Below are positions 7,717-15,898 of a DNA stretch of 32,011 bases, piece after piece. Below the pieces are notes generated by a model that ran no database searches, had not been told where the DNA came from, and was given only the letters and a program-made list of their open reading frames with translations. The position numbers and the translations under genes are program-made. Numbering within the stretch: position 1 is the first letter of the stretch; each line of letters opens with the position of its first letter. The stretch comes from Methanobrevibacter sp. (GTDB lineage Archaea; Methanobacteriota; Methanobacteria; Methanobacteriales; Methanobacteriaceae): the NCBI GenBank assembly GCA_030539795.1, contig JAUNXN010000007.1:1-32011 (forward strand), read 5' to 3'.

Positions 7717-8370
7717 ATGTCAATTTCAACTATTATAACAGCTGCCGGAAAAAATTCTAGAATGAGAAAAGATCAACTTTCTAGAAATCTCGAATTAAAA
7801 AATAAACTTATTCTTCCGTTTGAGGGAAAGACTGTTATTGAGACAACTATTGATAATGCATTATCCACAAATGTAGATGAATGCATTGTGGTACTTGGCC
7901 ATTATGCTAGTGAAATAAAAGAAGCTATTTATGATAATTACAAAGATAAAGTAAAATTCGTGATTAATGATCCAGTTGATGTAGGTTTATCAGTATCACT
8001 TTACAATGGTCTTTCAAATATCGCTTCAGACTTTGCCCTGTGCATAACAGCTGACCAGCCAACCGTATCAACCGAGACATTTAATAAAATGATTGAAGTA
8101 AGTCAGAATTCGGATGATCCCTATAAAACAATTTCAATTTTAAGAAGAAGAAAAACCGGATTGCTTGATACTGCAGAAGGATTGGGAATGCCTTTCGTAG
8201 CGCCCCGTGAAAATCTGATGAGATATCTGGAAAATGAGGATGATAACTTAAATCCGATTCTAAGAAAAATTTTTGCTGATGGCTATACGTTTTATGGAAT
8301 AAAAGAAAAAAATAAAAAAGAATTGTTAAATATCAATCATTATGATGATTATTTAGCACTTTTAGATTGA
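7717..8370 (+). CDS. MobA/MocA-like nucleotidyltransferase
   Basis: A 217-aa NTP-transferase fold protein. The N-terminal nucleotide-binding motif TIITAAGKNSRM is followed by the substrate/Lys element KLILPFEGKTVIETTIDNAL and a metal-site region CITADQPTVS, as in molybdenum cofactor cytidylyl/guanylyltransferases and GlmU-type enzymes. The start is ATG 7717; the open frame extends upstream, but that stretch overlaps the VanW-like gene and lacks family features. The leader is nearly all T (7698-7716) with no ribosome binding site. The last 9 nt overlap the convergent DUF169 gene. The substrate cannot be told from sequence. Confidence 0.75.
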   Translation: MSISTIITAAGKNSRMRKDQLSRNLELKNKLILPFEGKTVIETTIDNALSTNVDECIVVLGHYASEIKEAIYDNYKDKVKFVINDPVDVGLSVSLYNGLSNIASDFALCITADQPTVSTETFNKMIEVSQNSDDPYKTISILRRRKTGLLDTAEGLGMPFVAPRENLMRYLENEDDNLNPILRKIFADGYTFYGIKEKNKKELLNINHYDDYLALLD

Positions 8371-9036
8371 TTCCAAACCGGAAATAACTTCTTCGATTTT
8401 AGCTTTACTAATACCGACAGTCATTTCGTTGTCTTTAATGTCAGCCGCTTTTCTGGAGCCGTCACAACCTAAAGTGAAGTTCACACCATCTGATAGATAT
8501 GGGTTTGCAAATGCGTCTCCACACAATGATTGGATACCTGCAAATGAAGGAGTAATCTTTTCACCTGTTTTGTAAACGATACTTTGAGCAAGCTTCATTC
8601 CGCCAACAGGTTCGGTTATGATTTCGATAACATCAGCTTCAAAGTCAGCCTCATCCAAAGGTGCGTAAATGATTCCCCAGTGGATATCCTTGATGATGGA
8701 TAGTTTGGCTGTAAGGTTTTTAGCGGTTTCCAAGTCTTGGAATCTGCCTAATGAAAAGTATTTTTCACCATTAGCTAACTTCTCAGGCATGTCTCTAAGT
8801 CCAATGGCGCCTGCTCCTCCTAAACACATTTGTTCCTCAATTGTTGAGTAAAATTTACTTCCTAATGATGCTTTTCTAACCATTTCACAGTGTCTGATTT
8901 TTTCATCAATCAAATCGTAACCTTCAGGCAAATCTTCAGGGGTTTTGATTAGTTTCATGGCTACCGGTTTTGCATCAAGTTTAATTTTACTTTCAATTAC
9001 TTCGCAGTATTTTTTGTTTGTTTCTAAATTAGTCAT
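8362..9036 (-). CDS. DUF169 family protein
   Basis: A 224-aa protein recognised as DUF169 by its opening (a helix, then DAKPVAMKLIKTPEDLPEGY), the Cys-containing RHCEMVRKAS and MCLGGAGAIGL, and the late CGDAFANPYLSDGVNFTLGC with DGSRKAA. Members are common in methanogens and other anaerobes. The function is not established; the conserved cysteines suggest cofactor or metal binding. It starts 24 nt downstream of the nuclease gene on the same strand and could be the third cistron of the uvrD-nuclease transcript. Its 3' end overlaps the convergent nucleotidyltransferase by 9 nt. Confidence 0.85.
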   Translation of the reverse strand: MTNLETNKKYCEVIESKIKLDAKPVAMKLIKTPEDLPEGYDLIDEKIRHCEMVRKASLGSKFYSTIEEQMCLGGAGAIGLRDMPEKLANGEKYFSLGRFQDLETAKNLTAKLSIIKDIHWGIIYAPLDEADFEADVIEIITEPVGGMKLAQSIVYKTGEKITPSFAGIQSLCGDAFANPYLSDGVNFTLGCDGSRKAADIKDNEMTVGISKAKIEEVISGLESI

Positions 9037-9060
9037 ACAATCGCCTATTATTATATTGTA

Positions 9061-10296
9061 TTAAGGAATTTTAAAGTCTTTTGCATTAACAGTGTTATTT
9101 TTACAGAATGTTTTAAAATCGCAAGCGCTGCAGGTTCTTTCATCTGAATCCGCTTTCCATGCATCTTGAATTTTACATCCCTTAATCTCTTTAATCAATG
9201 ACTCTTCAATATCTGCCACAACACTATCAAATTTCAAAAGAGCTTTTTCCTGTTCCGTTTCATCAACATTAATGATTCTGATGGACCTTGCTATTTTAAA
9301 CTCATCACTCAAATCAGGAGCCTTATCCTCTTCTTCCCAGTTGTTGATTAGGTCAACGTCGTGTTCATATTCATTGCCGATATCAGTAAGGCCATTGTTC
9401 AATTCATCTTTGATTAGCACCAGGTCCTCTTTGGACGGTACAAGCTCATTTAAATAAAAAATTATTCCTGCAACTATAGGCTTTGAGTCTTCCTGTTTTG
9501 ACCTGAGCCAGGAATATGTTAGGATTTGCTGCTTGTGGGTTTCCCACTTGTCCTCAGTTTTTTCGTTAATCACCGCTGTAGGAGGTCTTTTCATTCCCTT
9601 ATAGTCAATGATTATTTCATAGTCGTCCCCCTCGTTGTATTGGGAGATTGTCTTTTGAAAATTGGAATCCTTTTTTAGAAAGTTAATGATCTTATTGTCA
9701 TAGTTGTCCAAATTGCTCTGTTCCAGTGTTCTGTTTATTTTCATTGAAGTCAGCACATCCACAACACCGTTGATGCCGTAGTAATTGGACCTGCTGGTTT
9801 TTTCATCATAATTGGGCATCTGACGCACGCCTTTAATCAAGAGTTCTGAAGAATCGATTAAAGGAAAGAGATGTTTTCCCCATATGTTGATAGCCTTTTC
9901 AGCCCTTGCGCTGGCCAGTTTCTTGTGGTCATGCTCATTCAAATCGTCAATTGTCATATTGCCGTCAGGCTGATTTAAGATGCTGAAAAACAGGTCCTCA
10001 TCGTGAGGGTAAAGCCCCCTGACCTGCAGTCTACTGTCAATCATGTCTTCAATGGGTCTGATGTCCTCTTTCCAATCCCATGGAAATTGAGTATTGTTGT
10101 ATTTCCATTGAATGAAAGCTTCCTCTAAAACGCCGTGAATGAATTCCCCAAACCATCTCTGAACGGGCTTTGAAGGAGGAAGCGTTCCTTTATTTTGGTA
10201 TCTGTATTGCAGATTGCATGTTAAGAATGAAAGCAAATCGCCTGTAAGGCTGTATTCCGGAATTATATATGCTTTTGATCTTGACGGTAACTTCAC
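9061..10296 (-). CDS. PD-(D/E)XK nuclease with Fe-S staple (AddB/Cas4-like)
   Basis: A 411-aa RecB-family nuclease. It shows the RecB motif I region GEFIHGVLEEAF, the catalytic strand YEIIIDYKGM (Asp-x-Lys) and the motif QQILTYSWL. Cysteines C27 and C389, C392, C398 (CxxCx5C near the C-terminus) form the typical iron-sulfur staple of AddB, Dna2 and Cas4-type nucleases. The start is GTG at 10296, placed 7 nt after AGGAAG; an ATG two bases upstream on the minus strand runs at once into a stop. It begins 11 nt after the uvrD-like stop. The pair probably forms a two-subunit helicase-nuclease for processing DNA ends; no AddB-type helicase domain is fused to this nuclease. Confidence 0.85.
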   Translation of the reverse strand: MKLPSRSKAYIIPEYSLTGDLLSFLTCNLQYRYQNKGTLPPSKPVQRWFGEFIHGVLEEAFIQWKYNNTQFPWDWKEDIRPIEDMIDSRLQVRGLYPHDEDLFFSILNQPDGNMTIDDLNEHDHKKLASARAEKAINIWGKHLFPLIDSSELLIKGVRQMPNYDEKTSRSNYYGINGVVDVLTSMKINRTLEQSNLDNYDNKIINFLKKDSNFQKTISQYNEGDDYEIIIDYKGMKRPPTAVINEKTEDKWETHKQQILTYSWLRSKQEDSKPIVAGIIFYLNELVPSKEDLVLIKDELNNGLTDIGNEYEHDVDLINNWEEEDKAPDLSDEFKIARSIRIINVDETEQEKALLKFDSVVADIEESLIKEIKGCKIQDAWKADSDERTCSACDFKTFCKNNTVNAKDFKIP

Positions 10297-10307
10297 ATTA
10301 ACACTTC

Positions 10308-12746
10308 CTAAATTAGATAAATCTCCTTAAATCCGACATATTCCTCATCCCTGCTCCATCCAAGAGCAACGTTCGGAATGTAAAAATGATCGTTTTTAGT
10401 TTTATAACCTTCAATTGCATTGTTGAGGCCTACCAATAACAAAACGCTTTCGGCTCTTGAAAATGCAACAAAATAAAGTCTTGTCAAATCATCGAATTTT
10501 CTGTCTTTTTCACTTCTGTCGCTTTGTCCCAATGAGCTGTATTTCCTGATGGAATCCTCGATTGTCACGTTGTCTTTAAGGGATTTTGGAAATCTGAATA
10601 TTTGAGTTCTGATGTCGTTGTTCTTGAATTTGGAACCGACATCAACAATGACTAGTGGAAATTCCAGTCCTTTTGACTGATGGATTGATAAGACGTTTAC
10701 CCTATTGTCGGGCAATGTTTCAAGAAGAGATTCATCAATTGAAACTCCTCCTGTTGATAAAGGCACAAAAATGTTCCATATTGCCTCTAAAACGGAATCC
10801 CTTTCATGAGTTGGGCTTACAAATGAAATATTTGAGTGATAATCATTGAAAAATCCTGTTTGTGTAATGGATTTGGTAATCGCTTCAAGATATACGATTC
10901 CTTCAACATCATCCTGAAGTTCTTCAATCCAAGTTGTTATCTTGTATGCAAGCTCCATAAGGCTGGCGGTTTTTGGCCATTCGTCATAGCCTTTAGGTTT
11001 TCTCAGCTGCCAGGATGTTACGAATTGGGATAATGTAATAGGCTCATGAGGTTCAGGATTCATTTTTACATATTCCTTGGCCAGCACTCTCCATCGGTTC
11101 ATGTTGTGAATGGCCAATTTAGGAATTGTCTTATCTGATTTTTGAATGCCGGCTTCAGGGTCTATGCACTCGAGAATCAAGCCGCAAAAAACAGCGACAA
11201 TCTCGATATCCTGAAGGTCAATTCCCCTTGGATTGAATATTTCTATTGGCTGGCGGTATCTTTTGAGCTGTTTTCTTAATAGGTATAAAAATGCGTTGTT
11301 TCCATGCTTGTTTTCTTTAGGGGAATATGATAGAATTGCTATGTCTGACGCTGAACCATAGTCGCTGTCCAGTTTAAGGCTTATCTTATCCATTTCCTTG
11401 CCGGCCCTGATTGTTTCCTCTTTAATTTGCAGTAGTTTGGCAATATCGACATTTCCATTTACTTTTTTGTAATATTCCTCATCTAAAACACGCAAGACTT
11501 CCAATTCGCATTCGCCATGATTTACAAGTTTATTTATCAGCATGGACAAGTCCTTCGCAAGCATCTGAGGGTTATTCCTGAACATTCCCAAAACGGGCAT
11601 CTTATCCTTTTCAAAATCGGGAGCTATAATTTTAGGCTTGTTTTCCACTCTTGCCTTTTGGTATTCCTGGTCCAGTTCGACAAACTTATTGCAATGCTCG
11701 ATAATGTTTTGTGTTGAACGGTAGTTTGTTCTTAAATTGATTTCCTCAACATCAATGCCCAGACTTTGCCTGACCCTTTTGGGATAGTTTGTAAACAGGT
11801 CTACGGTTGCGCCTCTGAAGCGGTAAAGTGACTGGTCATCATCGCCTACAACGGTAAGGCTGCCGTCATTTTTTAATGCGGATTTTGCCATTGTGAAATA
11901 GATGTCTTCCTGAAGCAGATTTGTGTCCTGATATTCATCGACCAAAACGATTTTTATTTCATCCAGGAAGGATTTCAATTCATCGCTTTTCAATTTGTTC
12001 AGAAACAGTGATTCCAGCATTGCAAAATCAATCGTATTTCTGTTCAATAGAACTTCCCTATATTCGTTTATGCATTCAAGCGCAATGCGCTGGCCGCTGT
12101 CTTCAGGTGTATTTTGATACAATTCATTAAAGTCAACTTGGTCATGGTATATTCTATTCTTTATTTTAAGGAGTATTTCGCTGATTTTGGATGGCTCATT
12201 AAGTTTTTCATGCCCTTCCAACTCCTTTAGGTAGTCAATAAGTTTGGTGTTTAGATATGTTTCATTTTTAATGATGATTTTTATCATTGCTGATTTGGCG
12301 ACAAATTCTTCAATAACAATGGCTTGGTTTTCCCCAGGTTTCTTATAATCTCTTAACAATTCTTCAGCTATACTGTCAATCGTACCGATTTTAATCAGGT
12401 TGAAATCGATTCTGTTAACTTTCATTATCCTGTCGAAATCATCAGTATTGTCCATCAGATGATTCTTGATTTCATCACCCCAGCCCAGCACTCTTGAGTA
12501 GAGCTCTTCAGCTGCTTTTCTGGTGTATGTTGTAGCCAGTATTGCATTCGGTTCAATGTCATCCACAAATATGTATTTCAATATTTTAAGAACCATTACT
12601 GTAGTTTTACCGGAACCCGGCCCGGCTACAATGAAAAGGGACTTGTTGCTTGGAGATAGTATAGCATTCTTTTGATCTTTATTTGAGGAGATATCTCTTT
12701 TTAATATATTCACTACAATATCTTCAAATTCTTCATATGAAATCAT
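10308..12746 (-). CDS. UvrD/AddA-type superfamily 1 DNA helicase
   Basis: An 812-aa SF1A helicase. It has a Q-motif region NKDQKNAIL (Q25), Walker A AGPGSGKTT (41-49), motif Ia TYTRKAAEEL, motif II LVDEYQDTN, motif III VVGDDDQSLYRFRGA, motif IV region NLRTNYRST, motif V VNVLSIHQSKGLEFPLV and motif VI LYFVAFSRAE. All ATPase and helicase motifs are intact. There is no fused nuclease domain; the Fe-S nuclease is the next gene, 11 nt away. ATG at 12746 follows GAGGG. Its promoter has the 19-bp sequence found also before mre11. Predicted role: 3'-5' translocase of a DNA-end resection complex. Confidence 0.93.
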   Translation of the reverse strand: MISYEEFEDIVVNILKRDISSNKDQKNAILSPSNKSLFIVAGPGSGKTTVMVLKILKYIFVDDIEPNAILATTYTRKAAEELYSRVLGWGDEIKNHLMDNTDDFDRIMKVNRIDFNLIKIGTIDSIAEELLRDYKKPGENQAIVIEEFVAKSAMIKIIIKNETYLNTKLIDYLKELEGHEKLNEPSKISEILLKIKNRIYHDQVDFNELYQNTPEDSGQRIALECINEYREVLLNRNTIDFAMLESLFLNKLKSDELKSFLDEIKIVLVDEYQDTNLLQEDIYFTMAKSALKNDGSLTVVGDDDQSLYRFRGATVDLFTNYPKRVRQSLGIDVEEINLRTNYRSTQNIIEHCNKFVELDQEYQKARVENKPKIIAPDFEKDKMPVLGMFRNNPQMLAKDLSMLINKLVNHGECELEVLRVLDEEYYKKVNGNVDIAKLLQIKEETIRAGKEMDKISLKLDSDYGSASDIAILSYSPKENKHGNNAFLYLLRKQLKRYRQPIEIFNPRGIDLQDIEIVAVFCGLILECIDPEAGIQKSDKTIPKLAIHNMNRWRVLAKEYVKMNPEPHEPITLSQFVTSWQLRKPKGYDEWPKTASLMELAYKITTWIEELQDDVEGIVYLEAITKSITQTGFFNDYHSNISFVSPTHERDSVLEAIWNIFVPLSTGGVSIDESLLETLPDNRVNVLSIHQSKGLEFPLVIVDVGSKFKNNDIRTQIFRFPKSLKDNVTIEDSIRKYSSLGQSDRSEKDRKFDDLTRLYFVAFSRAESVLLLVGLNNAIEGYKTKNDHFYIPNVALGWSRDEEYVGFKEIYLI

Positions 12747-12790
12747 TTTTTCCCTCTAAATCTAATATGATTTAATCTATGTAACTAGGT

Positions 12791-12826
12791 TATTAATAAA
12801 GTAATGTAGAGAGCATTTGAAAAGTA
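12791..12826 (-). promoter_or_regulatory. uvrD-nuclease promoter with shared 19-bp element
   Basis: Read on the minus strand, TACTTTTCAAATGCTCTCT (12826-12808) is followed after 7 nt by TTTATTAATA (12800-12791), a TATA-like box. The gene starts at 12746. The arrangement matches that before mre11 (523-560). Confidence 0.6.
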
Positions 12827-12893
12827 TTCATTATTTTTAATCAATTATTTTTTAACAAACATTTATTAAAGCAAATTATCATATTTTAATTTG

Positions 12894-12912
12894 TGAAAGA
12901 TTTCATCTTTCA
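12894..12912. repeat. Perfect inverted repeat, 8-bp arms
   Basis: TGAAAGAT-TTC-ATCTTTCA, in the intergenic region between the two divergent helicase genes. Possible operator or the stem of a short transcript; no function shown. Confidence 0.7.
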
Positions 12913-12925
12913 TAATATGCATAAA

Positions 12926-12955
12926 TAAGTTAGAGACAATTTTGTTTCTAACTTA
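12926..12955. repeat. 30-bp near-palindrome, 14-bp arms
   Basis: TAAGTTAGAGACAA (12926-12939) and TTGTTTCTAACTTA (12942-12955) are inverted copies with one mismatch (G-T, a wobble in RNA) and only 2 nt between. The near-zero spacer favours a protein-binding palindrome over an RNA hairpin. It lies 23 nt upstream of the TATA box of the MrfA-like gene. Confidence 0.75.
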
Positions 12956-12970
12956 CTGTTTTTAGATTTG

Positions 12971-12992
12971 CAAATACTTTAAATAGTATTTG
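12971..12992 (+). promoter_or_regulatory. MrfA-like gene promoter: TATA within an inverted repeat
   Basis: CAAATACT (12971-12978) and AGTATTTG (12985-12992) are perfect 8-bp arms around TTAAAT. The TATA box TTTAAATA (12978-12985) spans the centre. Transcription would start near 13007, giving a leader of about 27 nt before ATG 13034. A repressor bound here would cover TATA. Confidence 0.6.
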
Positions 12993-13033
12993 AACTTAAA
13001 ATATAATTGTTAATTTTAATTTTAGCTGATATT

Positions 13034-15898
13034 ATGTCTGAGGTCAACAATATTGATATGTTTAAAAATGATGTGAGATACAGGGAAAACATCGCCCATA
13101 TTGAAACTATACCGGCTAAAAAGGCAAGTTTTAAAAAAGTTGATAATTTAGATGAAAAAATAATAGATTATCTTAATTCAAAAGATGTAAAACTGTATAA
13201 CCATCAGGCCGAGACTTATGAAGCCATTAAAAATGGGGAAAATGTAATAATTACAACTCCCACAGCATCCGGAAAAACCTTGGCTTTCAATTTGCCGATT
13301 ATGGAAACGATGATTGAAGATTCCGATGCGACTGCCCTTTACATTTATCCCGCAAAGGCACTGTCCAATGACCAGCTGCATGTTCTTGAAAACCTTGAAG
13401 AGCAGCTTGACATAACAATCAACCCAAGAACCTATGATGGAGACACTCCAAGAGACCAGAAGAGGGGGATTCGCGAAAAGTCAAGGATAGTTTTGACAAA
13501 CCCCTATCAGCTGCACCTGATTCTTTCATGGCACCACCAATGGTCCAGGTTTTACAAGAACCTGAGATATATAGTCATTGATGAGGCCCATTATTACAAG
13601 GGAGTGTTCGGCTCAAATGTCGCTTTTCTAATAAAGAGATTAAAGAGAATAGCTAATTTCTATGGCTCTTATCCTCAGTTCATATTATCTTCAGCGACAC
13701 TTGCAAATCCGTTGGAATTGGCCAATAGGCTAACCGGAGAGGATTTTGCTTTAGTTGATGATGACACTTCACCCAGCGGAGAGAAGGACTTCATCTTATA
13801 TAATCCATTTAAGAATTATGTGAGAAACAAGGCCTACACGCAGAATGCGCCGTCTGTGCACATGGAAACTGAAAACATATTCATGTACATGATGCTGAAG
13901 AATATCCAGACTTTATGCTTTACGGTTTCAAGAAAAACCACCGAACTGATTGCAATGTGGGCTAAAAAGGACATGACTCAGGTCAAAGGGAAATTGGCCC
14001 ACCGGATTGCAGCATATAGGGCAGGCTATAGGCCTCAGGAGAGGCGTGAAATTGAAGAGGGCCTCAAAAGCGGTAAATATCTGGGTGTTACATGCACCAA
14101 TGCACTGGAGCTGGGAATTAATATAGGTTCACTTGATGCGGTTATCATTTCAGGCTATCCCGGAACAATGATATCAACTTGGCAGCAATCAGGAAGGGCC
14201 GGAAGAAGCAATCAAAAGTCAATAGCTATCCTAATTGCTTTTGAAAATCAATTGGACCAGTATTTCATGAACAATCCTCAATTTTTCTTTGATAAGCCTC
14301 ATGAAAATGCAATCATCGATTTGACAAATCCCATTCTTCAGGAAGCCCATCTCCTGTGTGCCGCAAAGGAATTGCCGCTCAAACGTGGCGAAGCTGAAAA
14401 ATACTTCGGAATATCACAGAATGTCATAGATGAATTGGTCTTAAAAAAGGATCTCTTTGAAAATCATAACGGTGATTTCATGTATCCCTACGATGATAAT
14501 CCTGCAATGGACCATTCTTTAGACCAGATTTCATCAGAAGAATTCAAAGTAATGAACAACGGCAGGCTTTTGGAAACGATGGAGCGCTCTCAGGTATATA
14601 GGGAAGCCCATGAAGGTGCAATTCTAATCAATAAGGGAGACACCTATGTTGTAAACAGCGTTAATTTAAATAGGGGATATGTCAATGTATCCCAGCAGAC
14701 TGTGGATTATCACACAATGGTCTTAAATAAGACTGAAATTAACATCAAAAGGAAATTGTCCAAAACAAAATACGGCGATTTGACTATTCACTTCGGTGAG
14801 CTTACCGTAAGCGAAGATTACTTCAAATACAAAAAGATGCACTTCTCAAAGGCTATCGGAACATACCCTCTGGATTTGCCTCCTTTAAAATTCAATACAA
14901 AGGGGCTATGGTTCACCATTCCTAAAAGTGTTAAGGACACTCTGGAGGACATGTTTCCAAATGAGGAGGAAGTCTTTGCAGGAGGCCTTCACGGTGCAGA
15001 GCATGCACTGATTGGACTCTTCCCGCTTCATACCATGTGTGACAGATTTGATATAGGAGGACTGTCCACCAATTATCATGAAGATACGCAAGAGGCAAGC
15101 ATTTTTATTTATGATGGTTATGAGGGTGGAATTGGAATCACTGAAAAGGCAGTTGACGTATTTGTTGATTTGCTGAACTCCACAATAGACCTATTAAATA
15201 ACTGCCAATGCAAAAGCGGCTGTCCGGCTTGCATCTACTCACCGAAATGCGGAAATGACAACAAGCCGCTTCACAAGAACGCTACAAAATACATTCTTGA
15301 ATACATGAAGAAGCTAATCTCTGGTGATGTTGAGGGCGAAAAGGAAGAGATTATTGATGTTGATCCAGTCATCGAAGAAAAGGATGAATTTTCAGAAGCG
15401 TTTGATTTATATGAAAAAGGAGATTACTCCGCTTCAAAGGATATTCTGAACAATATCATAGCCAATGATAAAAAGCATGTTAAGGCGTTGGCATTGATGG
15501 CTCAGATATTGTATAATCAGGACCAGAAGGACATTGCGCTGTTATTCACCAAAAAGGCATTGGCCATTGACAAGTCAAATGAGATGGCAAATGACCTTGA
15601 AGTTTTGCTGACAAATAAAACCAAGGAAGATAGTTCTGATTTCAATTCCCTAGACGATGTCGAAGCGTTATATGAAGAAGCCTATGACCTGTATGAGCAG
15701 GGGGATTTGGAAACTTCTTTAGAGCTTTTGGAGAAGCTGCTTGATTTTGATGATAAAAACTCTGAAGCGTTGGCTCTGGTAGGTTTAATATATTATCATT
15801 CCGGATTTTTCCCAAAAGCGGTTGAATACTATAGAAAAGCCATAAAAATAAATAAAAATGGTGAAATGGTTAATCAGTTGAAAATGAGGATTTCTTAG
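13034..15898 (+). CDS. MrfA-like SF2 helicase with C-terminal TPR repeats
   Basis: A 954-aa DExH helicase related to bacterial MrfA/YprA and eukaryotic Hrq1. It has Q-motif LYNHQAETYEAI, Walker A TPTASGKT (K81), DEAH 183-186, motif III SSATLANP, the RecA2 segment TNALELGINIG and motif VI QQSGRAGR. A C-terminal Cys cluster typical of the MrfA/DUF1998 region has C724, C726, C730, C733 and C739. After an acidic linker (about 765-785) come TPR-like repeats to the end (for example SEAFDLYEKGDYSASKDIL and EEAYDLYEQGDLETSLELL), which are not part of the usual MrfA core. The start ATG 13034 is preferred to an in-frame TTG at 13007, since the TATA box puts the transcript start near 13007. The last 4 nt overlap the convergent reductase gene. 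Confidence 0.9.
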   Translation: MSEVNNIDMFKNDVRYRENIAHIETIPAKKASFKKVDNLDEKIIDYLNSKDVKLYNHQAETYEAIKNGENVIITTPTASGKTLAFNLPIMETMIEDSDATALYIYPAKALSNDQLHVLENLEEQLDITINPRTYDGDTPRDQKRGIREKSRIVLTNPYQLHLILSWHHQWSRFYKNLRYIVIDEAHYYKGVFGSNVAFLIKRLKRIANFYGSYPQFILSSATLANPLELANRLTGEDFALVDDDTSPSGEKDFILYNPFKNYVRNKAYTQNAPSVHMETENIFMYMMLKNIQTLCFTVSRKTTELIAMWAKKDMTQVKGKLAHRIAAYRAGYRPQERREIEEGLKSGKYLGVTCTNALELGINIGSLDAVIISGYPGTMISTWQQSGRAGRSNQKSIAILIAFENQLDQYFMNNPQFFFDKPHENAIIDLTNPILQEAHLLCAAKELPLKRGEAEKYFGISQNVIDELVLKKDLFENHNGDFMYPYDDNPAMDHSLDQISSEEFKVMNNGRLLETMERSQVYREAHEGAILINKGDTYVVNSVNLNRGYVNVSQQTVDYHTMVLNKTEINIKRKLSKTKYGDLTIHFGELTVSEDYFKYKKMHFSKAIGTYPLDLPPLKFNTKGLWFTIPKSVKDTLEDMFPNEEEVFAGGLHGAEHALIGLFPLHTMCDRFDIGGLSTNYHEDTQEASIFIYDGYEGGIGITEKAVDVFVDLLNSTIDLLNNCQCKSGCPACIYSPKCGNDNKPLHKNATKYILEYMKKLISGDVEGEKEEIIDVDPVIEEKDEFSEAFDLYEKGDYSASKDILNNIIANDKKHVKALALMAQILYNQDQKDIALLFTKKALAIDKSNEMANDLEVLLTNKTKEDSSDFNSLDDVEALYEEAYDLYEQGDLETSLELLEKLLDFDDKNSEALALVGLIYYHSGFFPKAVEYYRKAIKINKNGEMVNQLKMRIS

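Noticed and set aside
10655-12130. Several plus-strand ORFs of 60-70 codons inside the uvrD-like gene
   Set aside because: They lie wholly opposite a gene with all helicase motifs intact and have no recognisable features of their own.
13007-13033. TTG start for the MrfA-like helicase (9 extra residues)
   Set aside because: The TATA box at 12978-12985 puts transcription start near 13007, leaving no leader for TTG; ATG 13034 begins the polar N-terminus MSEVNNIDM.
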